DNA of 64,000 nucleotides from an uncultured Oscillospiraceae bacterium (GCA_905192745.1 CAJJLZ010000009.1:1-64000); one strand, 5' to 3'. Numbered from the stretch's first letter, positions 35,401-44,078 are shown. Notes: generated by a model from the letters alone, not told the origin. Program-made: numbers and translations.

Positions 35401-36025
35401 TGTCAATGTAGACGCGATCGAGGAATATAAGGAAGTCAGCGAGCGGTACGAATTTCTCTCCGCCCAGGTGAAGGACGTGGAGGTTTCCCGCGACGAGCTG
35501 CTCAAACTGATCGGCGAGCTGACCGTTCAGATGCGGGAAATCTTTCTGGAGCGCTTCAACCAGATCAATTATCATTACGGCATCGTTTTTTCCGAGCTGT
35601 TCGGAGGCGGCAAGGCCGAGCTGAAGCTGACCGACCCGGAGGATATCCTGCATTCCGGCATCGAAATGCATGTTCAGCCGCCGGGAAAGGTGATTCTGAA
35701 CATGGACGTGCTGTCGGGCGGCGAGAAGGCGCTGGCCGCCATCGCCCTGCTCTTCGCCATCCTGAAGGTCAGCCCGTCCCCCTTCTGCGTGCTGGACGAG
35801 ATCGAAGCCGCGCTGGACGACGTGAACGTCGACCGGTACGCCTCGTATCTCCGGCGGATGTCGGATAAAACCCAGTTCATCGTCATCACCCACCGCCGCG
35901 GCACCATGGAAGAAGCCGACGTCCTGTACGGCGTGACCATGCAGGAGCAGGGCGTTTCCAAGCTACTGGAGCTGCGGGCGAGCGAGGTGGAGGAGAAACT
36001 CGGTCTGTCCGCCGGCTCGATGTAG
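32444..36025 (+). CDS. smc: Chromosome segregation protein SMC
   Basis: 1193-aa condensin ATPase. N-terminal head with Walker A GPNGSGKSN (31-39); long coiled coil; hinge region near 510-660 (RGVRGPVTRLIETG, AGGSMTGGSSVKNAG); second coil rich in Ala, Glu and Arg; C-terminal head with LSGGEKALAAIALLFAIL (ABC signature) and CVLDEIEAALDDVNVDRY (Walker B). It works with ScpA/ScpB, not in the window, to compact and segregate the chromosome. GGGAGGTACC precedes the ATG. Followed by ftsY, as in Bacillus. Confidence 0.98.
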   Translation: MILKSLELQGFKSFPDKTVLSFGQGMTAVVGPNGSGKSNISDAIRWVLGEQSTKSLRGSKMEDVIFNGTAARRGVGFAEVSLIIDNTARRLDYDSDEVKVTRRYYRSGESEYLLGGATVRLKDIQMLFMDTGLGRDGYSIVGQGRIGDIVASKSEDRREIFEEAAGIAKYRYRKNEAERRLGAAEDNLLRLRDILQELEERVGPLAQQAEKAKKFLEYAGEKKELEIGLWLHTLEASREAMREMTSKLELARTQYDGAGDAIDEQEAEIERIALAAQQIAVQIEEVRRGAQALEEEAARCDGDAAVLRNDIFHNTENIGRIRGEIEQSRAGGEEFGQEIDRLLAEAEEKKAAIAEAETERLALSEELEGLSRSSDEVSGKMEALSREAADIALKIADIRVKGVTSESSLQEITLRLSQLTAGIALRNQQSAAARKEADECAAALSACEEKVEGLQNAVKGYELRYQSRAKRLDAAKQEADQLGLDAEEKRRRVKLLEDLERNMEGFAHSVKIIMKQAERGALRGVRGPVTRLIETGAETALAVETALGAATQNIVVETEDNAKRAIAYLKENNGGRATFLPLSSVKGSLLSEPGLEAEPGFVGIAASLVKYDPEYEGIVRSLLGRTAVAEDMDYAVTIARKYRYRFRVVTLDGQVVNAGGSMTGGSSVKNAGLLSRRNEIERIAAQAAALQEKAEQARAAWKAAGQEAAAAEAALTGTRGELATAQEDRIRLEAELRRLTEQAEANERAVKEFADEINTLGERAEECRRLAAEAEAEAARAGEEKAAVEEQLAALTGGRQELAERREALSARVTETKLRAVTLNKEIEAAHAAAEALKARQADAAGREEALLAQIAELERANAAVEERIAALAEEAANRRARAADTAKEVESLIARRSEGEQKQTELRRLVREKTEERENAGREVARLEEKAAALEKENDDVIRRLYEEYELTRMEAESIARPIEDAAAANRRLSELKGKIRALGSVNVDAIEEYKEVSERYEFLSAQVKDVEVSRDELLKLIGELTVQMREIFLERFNQINYHYGIVFSELFGGGKAELKLTDPEDILHSGIEMHVQPPGKVILNMDVLSGGEKALAAIALLFAILKVSPSPFCVLDEIEAALDDVNVDRYASYLRRMSDKTQFIVITHRRGTMEEADVLYGVTMQEQGVSKLLELRASEVEEKLGLSAGSM

Positions 36026-36119
36026 AATGGGGAGAAGCATTCCGCCGGGGCTGGCGCCGGTTTTATAAGCGTGTTATAATAGCAGCGGAAAAACAAACGC
36101 AGCACAGGAGGATTCCGCC

Positions 36120-37028
36120 ATGGGCTTTTTTGAAAAAATCAGCGCGGGGCTGAAAAAGACCCGCGATTCCATTATGGGGTCGGTGACCTCGATGCTCCGC
36201 TCCTTCACAAAAATCGACGAGGAGCTGTTCGAGGAGCTGGAGGAGATTTTGATTATGGCGGACGCGGGGGCCAATACCTCCGCCCGTATCTGCGGCGAGC
36301 TGCGGAAAAAGGTAAAGGAACGCGGCGTGACCGATCCGGAAGAAGTGCGCGGCCTGCTGAAGGAAACCGTGGCCGAGCTGCTGCGGGGCGGGCAGGAAAT
36401 GCGGCTTTCCACCAAGCCCTCGGTTGTTCTGGTGATCGGGGTGAACGGGGTGGGGAAAACCACCACCATCGGCAAGCTCGCCGCCCGGTATAAGGCGGAG
36501 GGGAAGAAGGTTGTCCTCGCGGCGGCGGATACCTTCCGGGCCGCGGCGATCGAGCAGCTCGACATCTGGGCGGGCCGCGCCGGGGTGGATATCGTCAAGC
36601 ACGCGCAGGACGCCGATCCCGCCGCCGTGGTGTTCGACGCGGCGGCCGCCGCCAAGGCGCGGGGAGCGGATATCCTGATCTGCGACACCGCCGGCCGCCT
36701 GCATAATAAGAAAAATCTGATGGATGAGCTGAGCAAGATCGGCCGGGTGCTGGACCGGGAGCTTCCCGGCGCGGACAAGGAGGTCCTGCTGGTGCTGGAC
36801 GCGACCACCGGCCAGAACGCGGTGAATCAGGCGCGGGAGTTCAAAAACGCGGCGGGCATCACCGGCATTGTGCTGACCAAGCTGGACGGCACCGCCCGGG
36901 GCGGGGTGGTCCTCGCCATTCGGGAGGATCTCGACGTGCCGGTGAAATTTGTCGGTGTGGGCGAGGGGATCGACGATCTGCTGCCCTTCGACCCGGACGT
37001 GTTTACCGACGGCCTGTTCAGTGAGTGA
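36120..37028 (+). CDS. ftsY: Signal recognition particle receptor FtsY
   Basis: 302-aa SRP GTPase receptor that docks ribosome-SRP complexes at the membrane. The acidic A domain is almost absent, as in many Firmicutes. NG domain: GVNGVGKTTTIGKL (107-120), ADTFRAAAIEQL, DTAGRLHNKKNLMDEL, TKLDGTARGG and GVGEGIDDLLPFD. CAGGAGGATT ribosome site; a TATAAT at 36075-36080 with a poor -35 may give it its own promoter. Confidence 0.97.
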   Translation: MGFFEKISAGLKKTRDSIMGSVTSMLRSFTKIDEELFEELEEILIMADAGANTSARICGELRKKVKERGVTDPEEVRGLLKETVAELLRGGQEMRLSTKPSVVLVIGVNGVGKTTTIGKLAARYKAEGKKVVLAAADTFRAAAIEQLDIWAGRAGVDIVKHAQDADPAAVVFDAAAAAKARGADILICDTAGRLHNKKNLMDELSKIGRVLDRELPGADKEVLLVLDATTGQNAVNQAREFKNAAGITGIVLTKLDGTARGGVVLAIREDLDVPVKFVGVGEGIDDLLPFDPDVFTDGLFSE

Positions 37029-37099
37029 GGCGGGGGAGGAAGATGGTCCCCGCCTGCGCGCCGCTTCCGGCAGCGAGAGACAGAAACGGAGGATTCCCC

Positions 37100-37714
37100 A
37101 TGCGGATGATTATTGCGACCCACAATTATAAAAAACTGGCCGAGCTGTCCCGCATCCTCGGGCCGCTCGGCATCGACGCGGTGACCGACGCGGAAATCGG
37201 CGTAAAGCTGGACGAGGTGGAGGAAACCGGAACCACCTTTGAAGAAAACGCCTTTCTGAAAGCCGACGCGGCCTGCCGCCAGACCGGTCTGCCCTCCGTG
37301 GCGGACGATTCCGGTCTGATGGTGGACGCGCTGGGCGGCGCGCCCGGCGTGTATTCCGCCCGGTACGCCGGGGAGGGCGCGTCCGACGCCGACCGCAACC
37401 GCAAGCTGCTTTCCGAGCTGGAGGGCCTTCCGGAGGAAGAGCGGGGCGCGCAGTTCGTCTCGGCCATCTGCTGCGTGTTCCCGAACGGGGACCGGGTGGA
37501 AGCGCGGGGGGAATGCCCGGGCCGGATCGGGTTCCGTCCGGTCGGGGAAAACGGCTTCGGCTACGATCCGCTGTTCGTGGTGGAGGACGGACGGTCCTAT
37601 GCCGAGCTGTCCGACGGGGAGAAGGACGATATCAGCCACCGGGGCAACGCCCTGCGGCTGTTCGCCGTCCGGCTGGCGGAATACCTTCGCACTCAAAAAC
37701 CGGACGGCGAGTAA
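37100..37714 (+). CDS. rdgB: XTP/dITP diphosphatase (RdgB/HAM1 family)
   Basis: 204-aa house-cleaning nucleotide pyrophosphatase removing dITP, XTP and ITP. Motifs: IIATHNYKKLAEL at the start, GTTFEENAFLKADAA, SVADDSGLMVDALGGAPGVYSARYAG and GFGYDPLFVVEDG ... HRGNALR. CGGAGGATT lies before the ATG at 37100; the frame is open 25 codons further upstream but overlaps ftsY. Confidence 0.95.
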   Translation: MRMIIATHNYKKLAELSRILGPLGIDAVTDAEIGVKLDEVEETGTTFEENAFLKADAACRQTGLPSVADDSGLMVDALGGAPGVYSARYAGEGASDADRNRKLLSELEGLPEEERGAQFVSAICCVFPNGDRVEARGECPGRIGFRPVGENGFGYDPLFVVEDGRSYAELSDGEKDDISHRGNALRLFAVRLAEYLRTQKPDGE

Positions 37715-37751
37715 GTCCGGCCTTTTTTGGCAAACATAAAGAAAAGATAGG

Positions 37752-38078
37752 ATGATACGATTGTTGACAAGCAAGCAACGCGCGTTTCTGCGCTCTCTGG
37801 CGAACCCCCTCGACCCGATCCTGCATGTGGGAAAAGGCGAGCTGAACGACGCGATTTACAAACAGGCGGACGACGCGCTGACCGCCCGGGAAATCATCAA
37901 GGGAAAGGCGCTGGAAGCCAGCCCCCTGACCTCCCGCGAGGCAGCGGAGCGGATCGCCGCCGCCGTACATGCCGAGGTGGTGCAGGTGATCGGGCGCACC
38001 TTCGTGCTTTACCGCCGCAATGAGAAGGAACCGAAAATTCAGCTTCCCCGGGAAAAGCAGGGCGGCGGGAAGGCGTAA
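37752..38078 (+). CDS. yhbY: YhbY-family RNA-binding (CRM domain) protein
   Basis: 108-aa CRM-domain protein associated with ribosome assembly. LTSKQRAFLRSLANPLDPILHVGK at the start and the GxxG loop (shifted here to GKGELND) identify it; SREAAERIAAAVHAEVVQVIGRTFVLYRRN completes the domain. Basic C-terminal tail. TTG codons at 37761 or 37764 would give the family's usual N-terminus and are possible starts. In line between rdgB and the nadD-yqeK fusion. Confidence 0.92.
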   Translation: MIRLLTSKQRAFLRSLANPLDPILHVGKGELNDAIYKQADDALTAREIIKGKALEASPLTSREAAERIAAAVHAEVVQVIGRTFVLYRRNEKEPKIQLPREKQGGGKA

Positions 38079-38123
38079 GCCTCCCCGGGCGCGGATAGGG
38101 AAAGAGCGGGATACGAGGAGACG

Positions 38124-39362
38124 ATGGTGGCTGTGAAAAAATACGCGCTGTTTGGCGGGACGTTCGACCCGATCCATGAGGGACATCTGCGGCTGGCGAG
38201 GGAATTCGCCCGCCGTCTGTCGCTCGACCGGGTAACCCTGATGCCCACCTGCGTCCCGCCCCATAAAATGAAGGAAAGCCTCGCTCCGGCGGAGGACCGG
38301 CTGGAAATGTGCCGTCTTGCCGTGGCGGACGACCCACTGTTCGAGGTGTCCGACCTCGAGATCCGGCGGGGAGGGGCCAGCTTCACCGCGGATACCCTCG
38401 CCGCTTTGCACGAGCGGGAGCCGGGCGCCCGGTGGTATCTGATTACCGGGGCCGATATGTTCCTTACGCTGGGGACATGGAACCGGTTTGAGCAGATTGC
38501 CCGGCTGGCCGTGCTCTGCGCCGCCCCGCGGGATGGGGCGGACGCCGCGGCGCTGCGGGAGTGTGCAAAAACGCTGGAGGAACGGGGCGCGCAGTGTGCG
38601 ATCGAGGATATCCCGGAGCTGCCGGTTTCCTCCACCGAACTGCGGGATGCCATCCGAAAAGGGGAGGAAGGCCGCCTGCCGCCGGGGCTTCTTCCGGAGC
38701 CGGTGACGGCGTATATCCGGAAACGGGGACTCTATACTGGGAAAGGATCGGAAAAAACCATGCAGAGCGACGAACAGTTTATTGAAATCATCCGGGGACG
38801 GCTGAGCGAAAAGCGGTTCCGCCATTCCCTCGCGGTAGCGGAACAGGCGGCCCATCTCGCCCCGCTCTACGGCGCGGACCCGGAAAAGGCCCGCACCGCC
38901 GGCATTCTTCATGATATCTTAAAGGATGAGAAGCCGGCCGCCTTGTTGCAAATCCTGCACGACTTTGGTATAATACTCGACAATACCGAAACGGTGTCTC
39001 CCAATCTCTGGCACGCCATAGCCGGCTCCGCGTTTATCGAACGGGTGCTCCATGTGGACGATTCCGCGATTGTGGACGCCGTCCGGTATCACACCACCGG
39101 CCGGGCCGGCATGTCGCCGTTGGAAAAGACGCTGTTTGTGGCGGATTTTACCTCCGCCGACCGGAATTATAAGGATGTGGGGGAGATGCGCCGCTTGGCC
39201 GAGGCCGGCAGCGCGCCCGCCATGGAATACGCGCTCGCCTATACCATTCGGGATCTGGCGAAACGCGGACTGGCGATCCATCCGGACGCCGTATACGCCT
39301 ATAACGAGCTGACGGCCGACCGGCTCCGCCGGGAAGCGGCGGAGTCCGGAACCGGCCGGTGA
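38124..39362 (+). CDS. NadD-YqeK fusion: nicotinate mononucleotide adenylyltransferase and HD-type Ap4A hydrolase
   Basis: 412-aa two-domain protein. Residues 5-205 are NadD (nicotinate mononucleotide plus ATP to deamido-NAD): GGTFDPIHEGHL (11-22), PHKMKE, ITGADMFLTLGTW and SSTELRDAI. Residues about 214-400 are a YqeK HD-domain symmetrical diadenosine tetraphosphatase: RFRHSLAVAEQA (His234), GILHDILKDE (His263-Asp264) and VRYHTTGRAGMS. In Bacillus nadD and yqeK are separate adjacent genes; here they are one frame joined by a short linker (YTGKGSEKTMQSDEQ). A Met at residue 213 could allow internal initiation but has no strong ribosome site. Followed by the LCP and rsfS genes in the usual order. 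Confidence 0.95.
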   Translation: MVAVKKYALFGGTFDPIHEGHLRLAREFARRLSLDRVTLMPTCVPPHKMKESLAPAEDRLEMCRLAVADDPLFEVSDLEIRRGGASFTADTLAALHEREPGARWYLITGADMFLTLGTWNRFEQIARLAVLCAAPRDGADAAALRECAKTLEERGAQCAIEDIPELPVSSTELRDAIRKGEEGRLPPGLLPEPVTAYIRKRGLYTGKGSEKTMQSDEQFIEIIRGRLSEKRFRHSLAVAEQAAHLAPLYGADPEKARTAGILHDILKDEKPAALLQILHDFGIILDNTETVSPNLWHAIAGSAFIERVLHVDDSAIVDAVRYHTTGRAGMSPLEKTLFVADFTSADRNYKDVGEMRRLAEAGSAPAMEYALAYTIRDLAKRGLAIHPDAVYAYNELTADRLRREAAESGTGR

Positions 39363-39401
39363 CACGAACGGCGGAGGCCGCAAAAGCGGCGGGAGGTACC
39401 T

Positions 39402-40700
39402 ATGCCTGAGAACAACCGAAACAATCGAAAAGGCTCCAACAGCCGGCCGAACAGTCAGGTCAATCTGGCGCAGAAGGCAGGCGTGAAAAAAACAGGGACG
39501 GCCGCTCCGAAGAAAAAGAAGAAAAACGCTCAGACGAAAAAAATCGTGCTTATCGTGTTTTTGCTGCTGGTTATCGTCGGCCTGCTGGTTTTCCTGATTG
39601 TGGGCGGAATTTCGGTATATCGGACGATGTTCGACACGAACCGGAACGTGAAGGAAGTGCAGCTCACTTCCCACGACACCACGCCGGAGGCCGATCGGGA
39701 CAAGGTGGCCTATTACGTTCTGGGCATCCTCGGCAAAGACGAGGAGGAAAAGCTTGCGGAGGAGAAGCCGACCGAGGCGCTCTCCCTTCTCTGTTGGGAT
39801 AAACAGAAAAAAACGGTGAATATCCTCCAGTTCCCGCAGGACACCTATTACAATGCGGAGAACGCCAAGCGGATCAGCGACGTGTGGGTGAATCCCAAGC
39901 CGCTGAACTGGTGCGAATCCTGCCGCTGCCGGCTGGAGGACGAGGAGATTTCCGACGGAAAGCATACGGTCTGCGGCACCACGGTGACACAGAAAAAGGG
40001 TTCGGCGTCGGAAGCTCTTCTGGATGTGTTCAACGACGACTACGGCCTGCCGGTGGACGGCTGGTTCCTCATTCCGCAGGAGGCGCTGGTCAAGCTGGTC
40101 AACCTGCTCGGCGGCGTGGATGTGGAGCTGGAGGCGGCCATGACGGTGGGCGAGGTGAATTATCCCGCCGGTGTGCAGACGCTGGACGGCGAGGCCGCCG
40201 TATATTATTCGATGAACAACACCGGGGGGATCGACGGGGACATCGCCCGGATGCTCAAGCAGCGCAAGGTTTTGCTCGGGGTATTCCAGCGGCTGGTCCG
40301 CCAGAGCGAGAAGCAGCTCACCAACGACTCGATCGGCCCGCTGATGAACGGCTCCACCCCGATCCTGTCCGGCCATTCCCGCACCCAGATGATCGCCCTG
40401 CTGCAGGAGATCGGCAAGGTGCCGGCTTCCTCCATGACGGCCTATGTCGTGCCCGGGGAAAGCGCGAAGCACGAGGGAGGGACCTATTTTACGCCTCACC
40501 GCGGCGCGCTGCTTGCCCTGCTTAACGAAGCCTTTAATCCCTATGGCAAGGAACTGGTAAACGGCGACATGAAATTTACCGCTCTCTCGGAAAGCGGCAC
40601 GGCGGATCAGCATAAGCAGGTGCTTTCCGATATTGAGGTGGTTCAGTCGGGCGCCGTGGCTGCTACAACCGAGCCGACGACCGCCACCACGGCGGCCTGA
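39402..40700 (+). CDS. Divergent LytR-CpsA-Psr (LCP) family protein
   Basis: 432 aa. Basic cytoplasmic tail, membrane helix (48-70), then an extracellular LCP-type domain. LCP enzymes attach teichoic acids or capsule to peptidoglycan. Recognisable parts: YYVLGILG, VNILQFPQDTYYN (family IPRDTYV), GGVDVELE, LDGEAAVYYSMNN and IDGDIARMLKQRKVLLG. Several usual catalytic-site residues look replaced: the SRSD motif reads KPTEA and the Arg of IPRD is Gln146. A Cys cluster (171, 174, 176, 191) suggests a metal-binding or disulfide insert. The C-terminus is Thr/Ala-rich. Position between nadD-yqeK and rsfS is the normal clostridial one. Confidence 0.82.
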   Translation: MPENNRNNRKGSNSRPNSQVNLAQKAGVKKTGTAAPKKKKKNAQTKKIVLIVFLLLVIVGLLVFLIVGGISVYRTMFDTNRNVKEVQLTSHDTTPEADRDKVAYYVLGILGKDEEEKLAEEKPTEALSLLCWDKQKKTVNILQFPQDTYYNAENAKRISDVWVNPKPLNWCESCRCRLEDEEISDGKHTVCGTTVTQKKGSASEALLDVFNDDYGLPVDGWFLIPQEALVKLVNLLGGVDVELEAAMTVGEVNYPAGVQTLDGEAAVYYSMNNTGGIDGDIARMLKQRKVLLGVFQRLVRQSEKQLTNDSIGPLMNGSTPILSGHSRTQMIALLQEIGKVPASSMTAYVVPGESAKHEGGTYFTPHRGALLALLNEAFNPYGKELVNGDMKFTALSESGTADQHKQVLSDIEVVQSGAVAATTEPTTATTAA

Positions 40701-40783
40701 TCCGTGTAATAGGATTAAATACAGGGGGATTTTCCCCGTTGCTTCCGCCCGTTTGGCGGGCAGGAAAGGATGGATGCAGAAGA

Positions 40784-41143
40784 ATGGAGTCCAGGGAACT
40801 CGTCCGGCAGATCGCCGCGTCGCTGGATAAGCATAAAGCGCAGGATTTAAAAATTATCGGCGTGCGGGATCTGACGGTCATCGCGGATTATTTTGTGATT
40901 GCGGCCGGTACCAGCTCCACGCAGGTGAAGGCGCTTGCGGATTATGTGGAATATGAACTCGGCCAGCAGGGAATCAAGCCCCGGCGGGTGGAGGGATATT
41001 CCTCCTCCAGTTGGATATTGATCGATTACGGCAGCGTAATCGTGCATGTGTTTTATGAGGAGACCCGCGCGTTCTATGATCTGGAACGCCTGTGGAAGGA
41101 CGGCGAGCAGCTTCCGCTTTCCGATTTCCTTCCGGAGGAATAA
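40784..41143 (+). CDS. rsfS: Ribosome silencing factor RsfS
   Basis: 119-aa RsfS (YbeB/Iojap family), which binds L14 and blocks subunit joining when nutrients are low. Motifs: ASLDKHKAQDLKIIGVRDLTVIADYFVIAAGTSSTQVKA, VEGYSSSSWILIDYGSVIVHVF and FYDLERLWKDG. ATG at 40784 follows AGGAAAGGA at a longish spacing of 13. Lies between the LCP gene and leuS as is common. Confidence 0.95.
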   Translation: MESRELVRQIAASLDKHKAQDLKIIGVRDLTVIADYFVIAAGTSSTQVKALADYVEYELGQQGIKPRRVEGYSSSSWILIDYGSVIVHVFYEETRAFYDLERLWKDGEQLPLSDFLPEE

Positions 41144-41197
41144 TCCCGCTGTTTTTGCTATATTAGCCGTCAAGGCATTCAGAAAGGCATGAGACCG

Positions 41198-43606
41198 ATG
41201 AAACGTTACGACCCGTCCGTTATTGAGAAGAAATGGCAGACCGTTTGGGAGAAGGACAATACCTTCGCCGCGTCGAACGAGACCGACAAGCCGAAATTTT
41301 TCGCGCTGGTCGAGTTCCCCTATCCGTCGGGACAGGGGCTTCACGTCGGGCATCCCCGCTCCTACACGGCGCTGGACGTGGTGGCCCGCAAGCGCCGCCT
41401 GCAGGGGTACAATGTCCTGTATCCGATGGGATGGGACGCCTTTGGCCTGCCGACCGAAAACTTTGCGATCAAGAACCATATCCACCCGGAGATCGTGACG
41501 AAGAACAACGTCGCCCGGTTCAAGGCGCAGCTCCAGTCCCTCGGCCTGTCCTTTGACTGGACGCGGGAGATCAATACCACCGATCCGGCCTATTATAAAT
41601 GGACGCAGTGGATCTTTCTCCAGCTTTTCAAGCACGGGCTGGCCTATAAAAAGGAGATGGCCGTCAATTGGTGCACCTCCTGCAAGTGCGTACTGGCCAA
41701 CGAAGAAGTGGTCGGCGGGGTGTGCGAGCGATGCGGCGGCGAAGTCGTCCATAAGGTCAAATCCCAGTGGATGCTGAAAATCACGGAATACGCCCAGCGG
41801 CTGATCGACGATCTGGCGCTGGTGGATTATCCCGAGCGGGTGCGCTCCCAGCAGATTCACTGGATCGGCCGCTCCACCGGCGCGCAGGTCCGTTTCGCCA
41901 CCACGGCGGGGGAGGATGTGGAGATTTATACCACCCGTCCCGACACGCTGTTCGGCGCGACCTATATGGTTATGTCCCCCGAGCATCCGCTGATCGACGC
42001 GTGGAAGGACCGCCTCACCAATCTGGATGCGGTGCGCGCCTATCAGGAAGAAGCGGCGAAGAAATCCGATTTCGAGCGCACCGAGGTTGCGAAGGACAAA
42101 ACCGGCGTGAAGCTGGAAGGCGTCCGCGCCGTGAACCCGGTGAACGGGAAGGAAATCCCGATTTTCATTTCCGATTATGTGCTGGTTTCCTATGGCACCG
42201 GCGCGATCATGGCGGTTCCCGGCCACGATACCCGCGACTGGGAGTTCGCCAAAAAGTTTGATCTGCCGATCATCGAGGTGGTCAAGGGCGGGGACGTGGA
42301 AAAGGAAGCGTTCACCGACTGCGCGGCGGGCGTTATGGTAAATTCCGGATTTCTGGACGGAATGACGGTGGAAGAAGCCAAGAAAGCGATCACCGACTGG
42401 CTGAAGGAGAAAGGAATCGGAGAAAACAAGGTCAATTATAAGCTGCGGGACTGGGTGTTCGCCCGCCAGCGGTATTGGGGCGAGCCGATCCCGATCATCC
42501 ACTGTGAAAAGTGCGGCTTCGTGCCGGTGCCGGAGGAGCAGCTCCCCGTCACCCTGCCGATGGTGGAAAGCTACGAACCCACCGACAACGGGGAATCCCC
42601 CCTTGCCGCGGTCGGGGATTGGGTAAACACCACCTGCCCGCACTGCGGCGGCCCGGCCAGACGGGAAACCGACACCATGCCCCAGTGGGCCGGTTCCTCG
42701 TGGTATTTCCTGCGGTACTGCGATCCGCACAACGATAAGGCGATCGCTTCCAAAGAGGCGCTGGAATACTGGACGCCGGTGGACTGGTACAACGGCGGGA
42801 TGGAACATACCACCCTGCATCTGCTGTACAGCCGGTTCTGGCATAAGTTCCTGTACGATATCGGCGTGGTGCCCACGCCGGAACCCTATGCCAAGCGCAC
42901 CAGCCATGGCATGATCCTCGGCGAAAACGGGGAGAAGATGTCCAAGTCCCGCGGAAACGTCGTGAACCCGGACGAGATCGTGAAGGAGTTCGGCGCGGAT
43001 ACCCTCCGGCTGTACGAGATGTTTATCGGCGACTTCGAGAAGGCCGCCCCGTGGTCGAGCAGCAGCATCCGCGGCTGCCGCCGCTTCCTTGAGCGGGTCT
43101 GGGCGCTGCAGGACGCCGTCCTGCCGGAGAAGGGCGTCCGTCCGGCGCTGGAGATCGCCTTCAACAAGACGATCCGCAAGGTCGGGGAGGATATCGAAAA
43201 CCTGAAGTACAACACCGCGATCGCCGCGATGATGGCCTTGCTCAACGACCTGACGGGCGGCGTCACCCGCGAGGAATACCGCATCCTGCTGCTCCTGCTC
43301 AATCCCTTCGCGCCGCATATGACGGAAGAGCTGTGGGAGATCATGGGATACGGCGGGCAGCTCGCGCAGGCGGAATGGCCGGCGTACGATCCCGACAAAT
43401 GCCGCGAGGATACGGTGGAGATCGCCGTGCAGCTCAACGGCAAGCTGCGCTCCCGGGTGACGATCCCGGCGGACGCGGACGCGGCGGCGGCCATTGCGGC
43501 GGCTAAAGCGGACGAAAAGGTTGCGCAGGGAATGGAAGGGATGGCGGTTGTCAAGGAGCTGTATGTCCCCGGCAAGCTGGTCAATATCGTGGTGAAGAAG
43601 GGATAA
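41198..43606 (+). CDS. leuS: Leucyl-tRNA synthetase
   Basis: About 802-aa class I synthetase. HIGH-type motif HVGH in PSGQGLHVGHPRSYT (near residue 48), Cys-containing zinc-type knuckle NWCTSCKCVLANEEV...CERCGG, CP1 editing domain (about 220-400, with TTRPDTLFGATYMV), and KMSKS in NGEKMSKSRGNVVNPD (near 575). The C-terminal anticodon domain ends VVKELYVPGKLVNIVVKKG. ATG at 41198 fits AAAGG better than the one at 41189. The gap upstream is too short for a T-box. Confidence 0.97.
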   Translation: MKRYDPSVIEKKWQTVWEKDNTFAASNETDKPKFFALVEFPYPSGQGLHVGHPRSYTALDVVARKRRLQGYNVLYPMGWDAFGLPTENFAIKNHIHPEIVTKNNVARFKAQLQSLGLSFDWTREINTTDPAYYKWTQWIFLQLFKHGLAYKKEMAVNWCTSCKCVLANEEVVGGVCERCGGEVVHKVKSQWMLKITEYAQRLIDDLALVDYPERVRSQQIHWIGRSTGAQVRFATTAGEDVEIYTTRPDTLFGATYMVMSPEHPLIDAWKDRLTNLDAVRAYQEEAAKKSDFERTEVAKDKTGVKLEGVRAVNPVNGKEIPIFISDYVLVSYGTGAIMAVPGHDTRDWEFAKKFDLPIIEVVKGGDVEKEAFTDCAAGVMVNSGFLDGMTVEEAKKAITDWLKEKGIGENKVNYKLRDWVFARQRYWGEPIPIIHCEKCGFVPVPEEQLPVTLPMVESYEPTDNGESPLAAVGDWVNTTCPHCGGPARRETDTMPQWAGSSWYFLRYCDPHNDKAIASKEALEYWTPVDWYNGGMEHTTLHLLYSRFWHKFLYDIGVVPTPEPYAKRTSHGMILGENGEKMSKSRGNVVNPDEIVKEFGADTLRLYEMFIGDFEKAAPWSSSSIRGCRRFLERVWALQDAVLPEKGVRPALEIAFNKTIRKVGEDIENLKYNTAIAAMMALLNDLTGGVTREEYRILLLLLNPFAPHMTEELWEIMGYGGQLAQAEWPAYDPDKCREDTVEIAVQLNGKLRSRVTIPADADAAAAIAAAKADEKVAQGMEGMAVVKELYVPGKLVNIVVKKG

Positions 43607-43682
43607 GCCGGTTTTTGCCGCGCGGAATGCGTTCCGGTGACTTCCGGCGGAAAATTCCGCGCTGTCGAATTGCCCAAAACGC

Positions 43683-43711
43683 TTGACGAAAGCCGCCTCT
43701 TGTTGTATAAT
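43683..43711 (+). promoter_or_regulatory. Promoter of rpsU
   Basis: TTGACG at 43683-43688, 17-base spacer, TATAAT at 43706-43711, 66 bases before the ATG. The start of the transcript can form TTGC-GTAA-GCAA. Confidence 0.85.
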
Positions 43712-43777
43712 GCTTTTTGCGTAAGCAAGACGCGGAAGTTTACCCCTGCTTTGGATGGCGGAGGGAGGGAATATAGA

Positions 43778-43954
43778 ATGTCGGAAATTCATGTGAAAGA
43801 CAATGAAAGCCTGGACAGCGCTCTGCGCCGCTGGAAAAAGTCCTGCGCCCGGTCGGGTGTTCTCGCCGAAGTGCGGAAGAGAGAGCATTATGAGAAGCCC
43901 TCTGTAAAGCGCAAGAAGAAGTCGGAAGCTGCGCGGAAGAGAAAGTACAAGTAA
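43778..43954 (+). CDS. rpsU: 30S ribosomal protein S21
   Basis: 58-aa S21: begins MSEIHVKDNESLDSALRRWK, then KKSCARSGVLAEVRKREHYEKPS and a Lys/Arg-rich tail. The frame is open upstream, but GGAGGGAGGG marks the ATG at 43778. Monocistronic, with its own promoter and terminator. Confidence 0.97.
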   Translation: MSEIHVKDNESLDSALRRWKKSCARSGVLAEVRKREHYEKPSVKRKKKSEAARKRKYK

Positions 43955-43978
43955 GCCGCAGCGAAAAACGAACGATGC

Positions 43979-44006
43979 AAAAAGCGGGCAGCAATGCCCG
44001 CTTTTT
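43979..44006 (+). terminator. Terminator of rpsU
   Basis: AAAAAGCGGGCA pairs with TGCCCGCTTTTT across a 4-base loop; classical intrinsic terminator. Confidence 0.95.
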
Positions 44007-44078
44007 GATTGTTTTGGTTATTTGAGTATCTTATCTGATAGACATCGAACGCGATTGCTTTCAATAAGGAGACTGCGT

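Noticed and set aside
38965..38980. TATAAT-like box inside the nadD-yqeK fusion
   Set aside because: Lies within conserved YqeK coding sequence with no suitable -35 and no gene start downstream.
41144..41197. T-box riboswitch before leuS
   Set aside because: The gap is only about 54 bases, too short for a T-box stem and antiterminator.
40847..43888. 1013-codon antisense frame opposite rsfS and leuS
   Set aside because: It spans several real genes in the opposite direction and has no motif; a typical shadow in GC-rich sequence.
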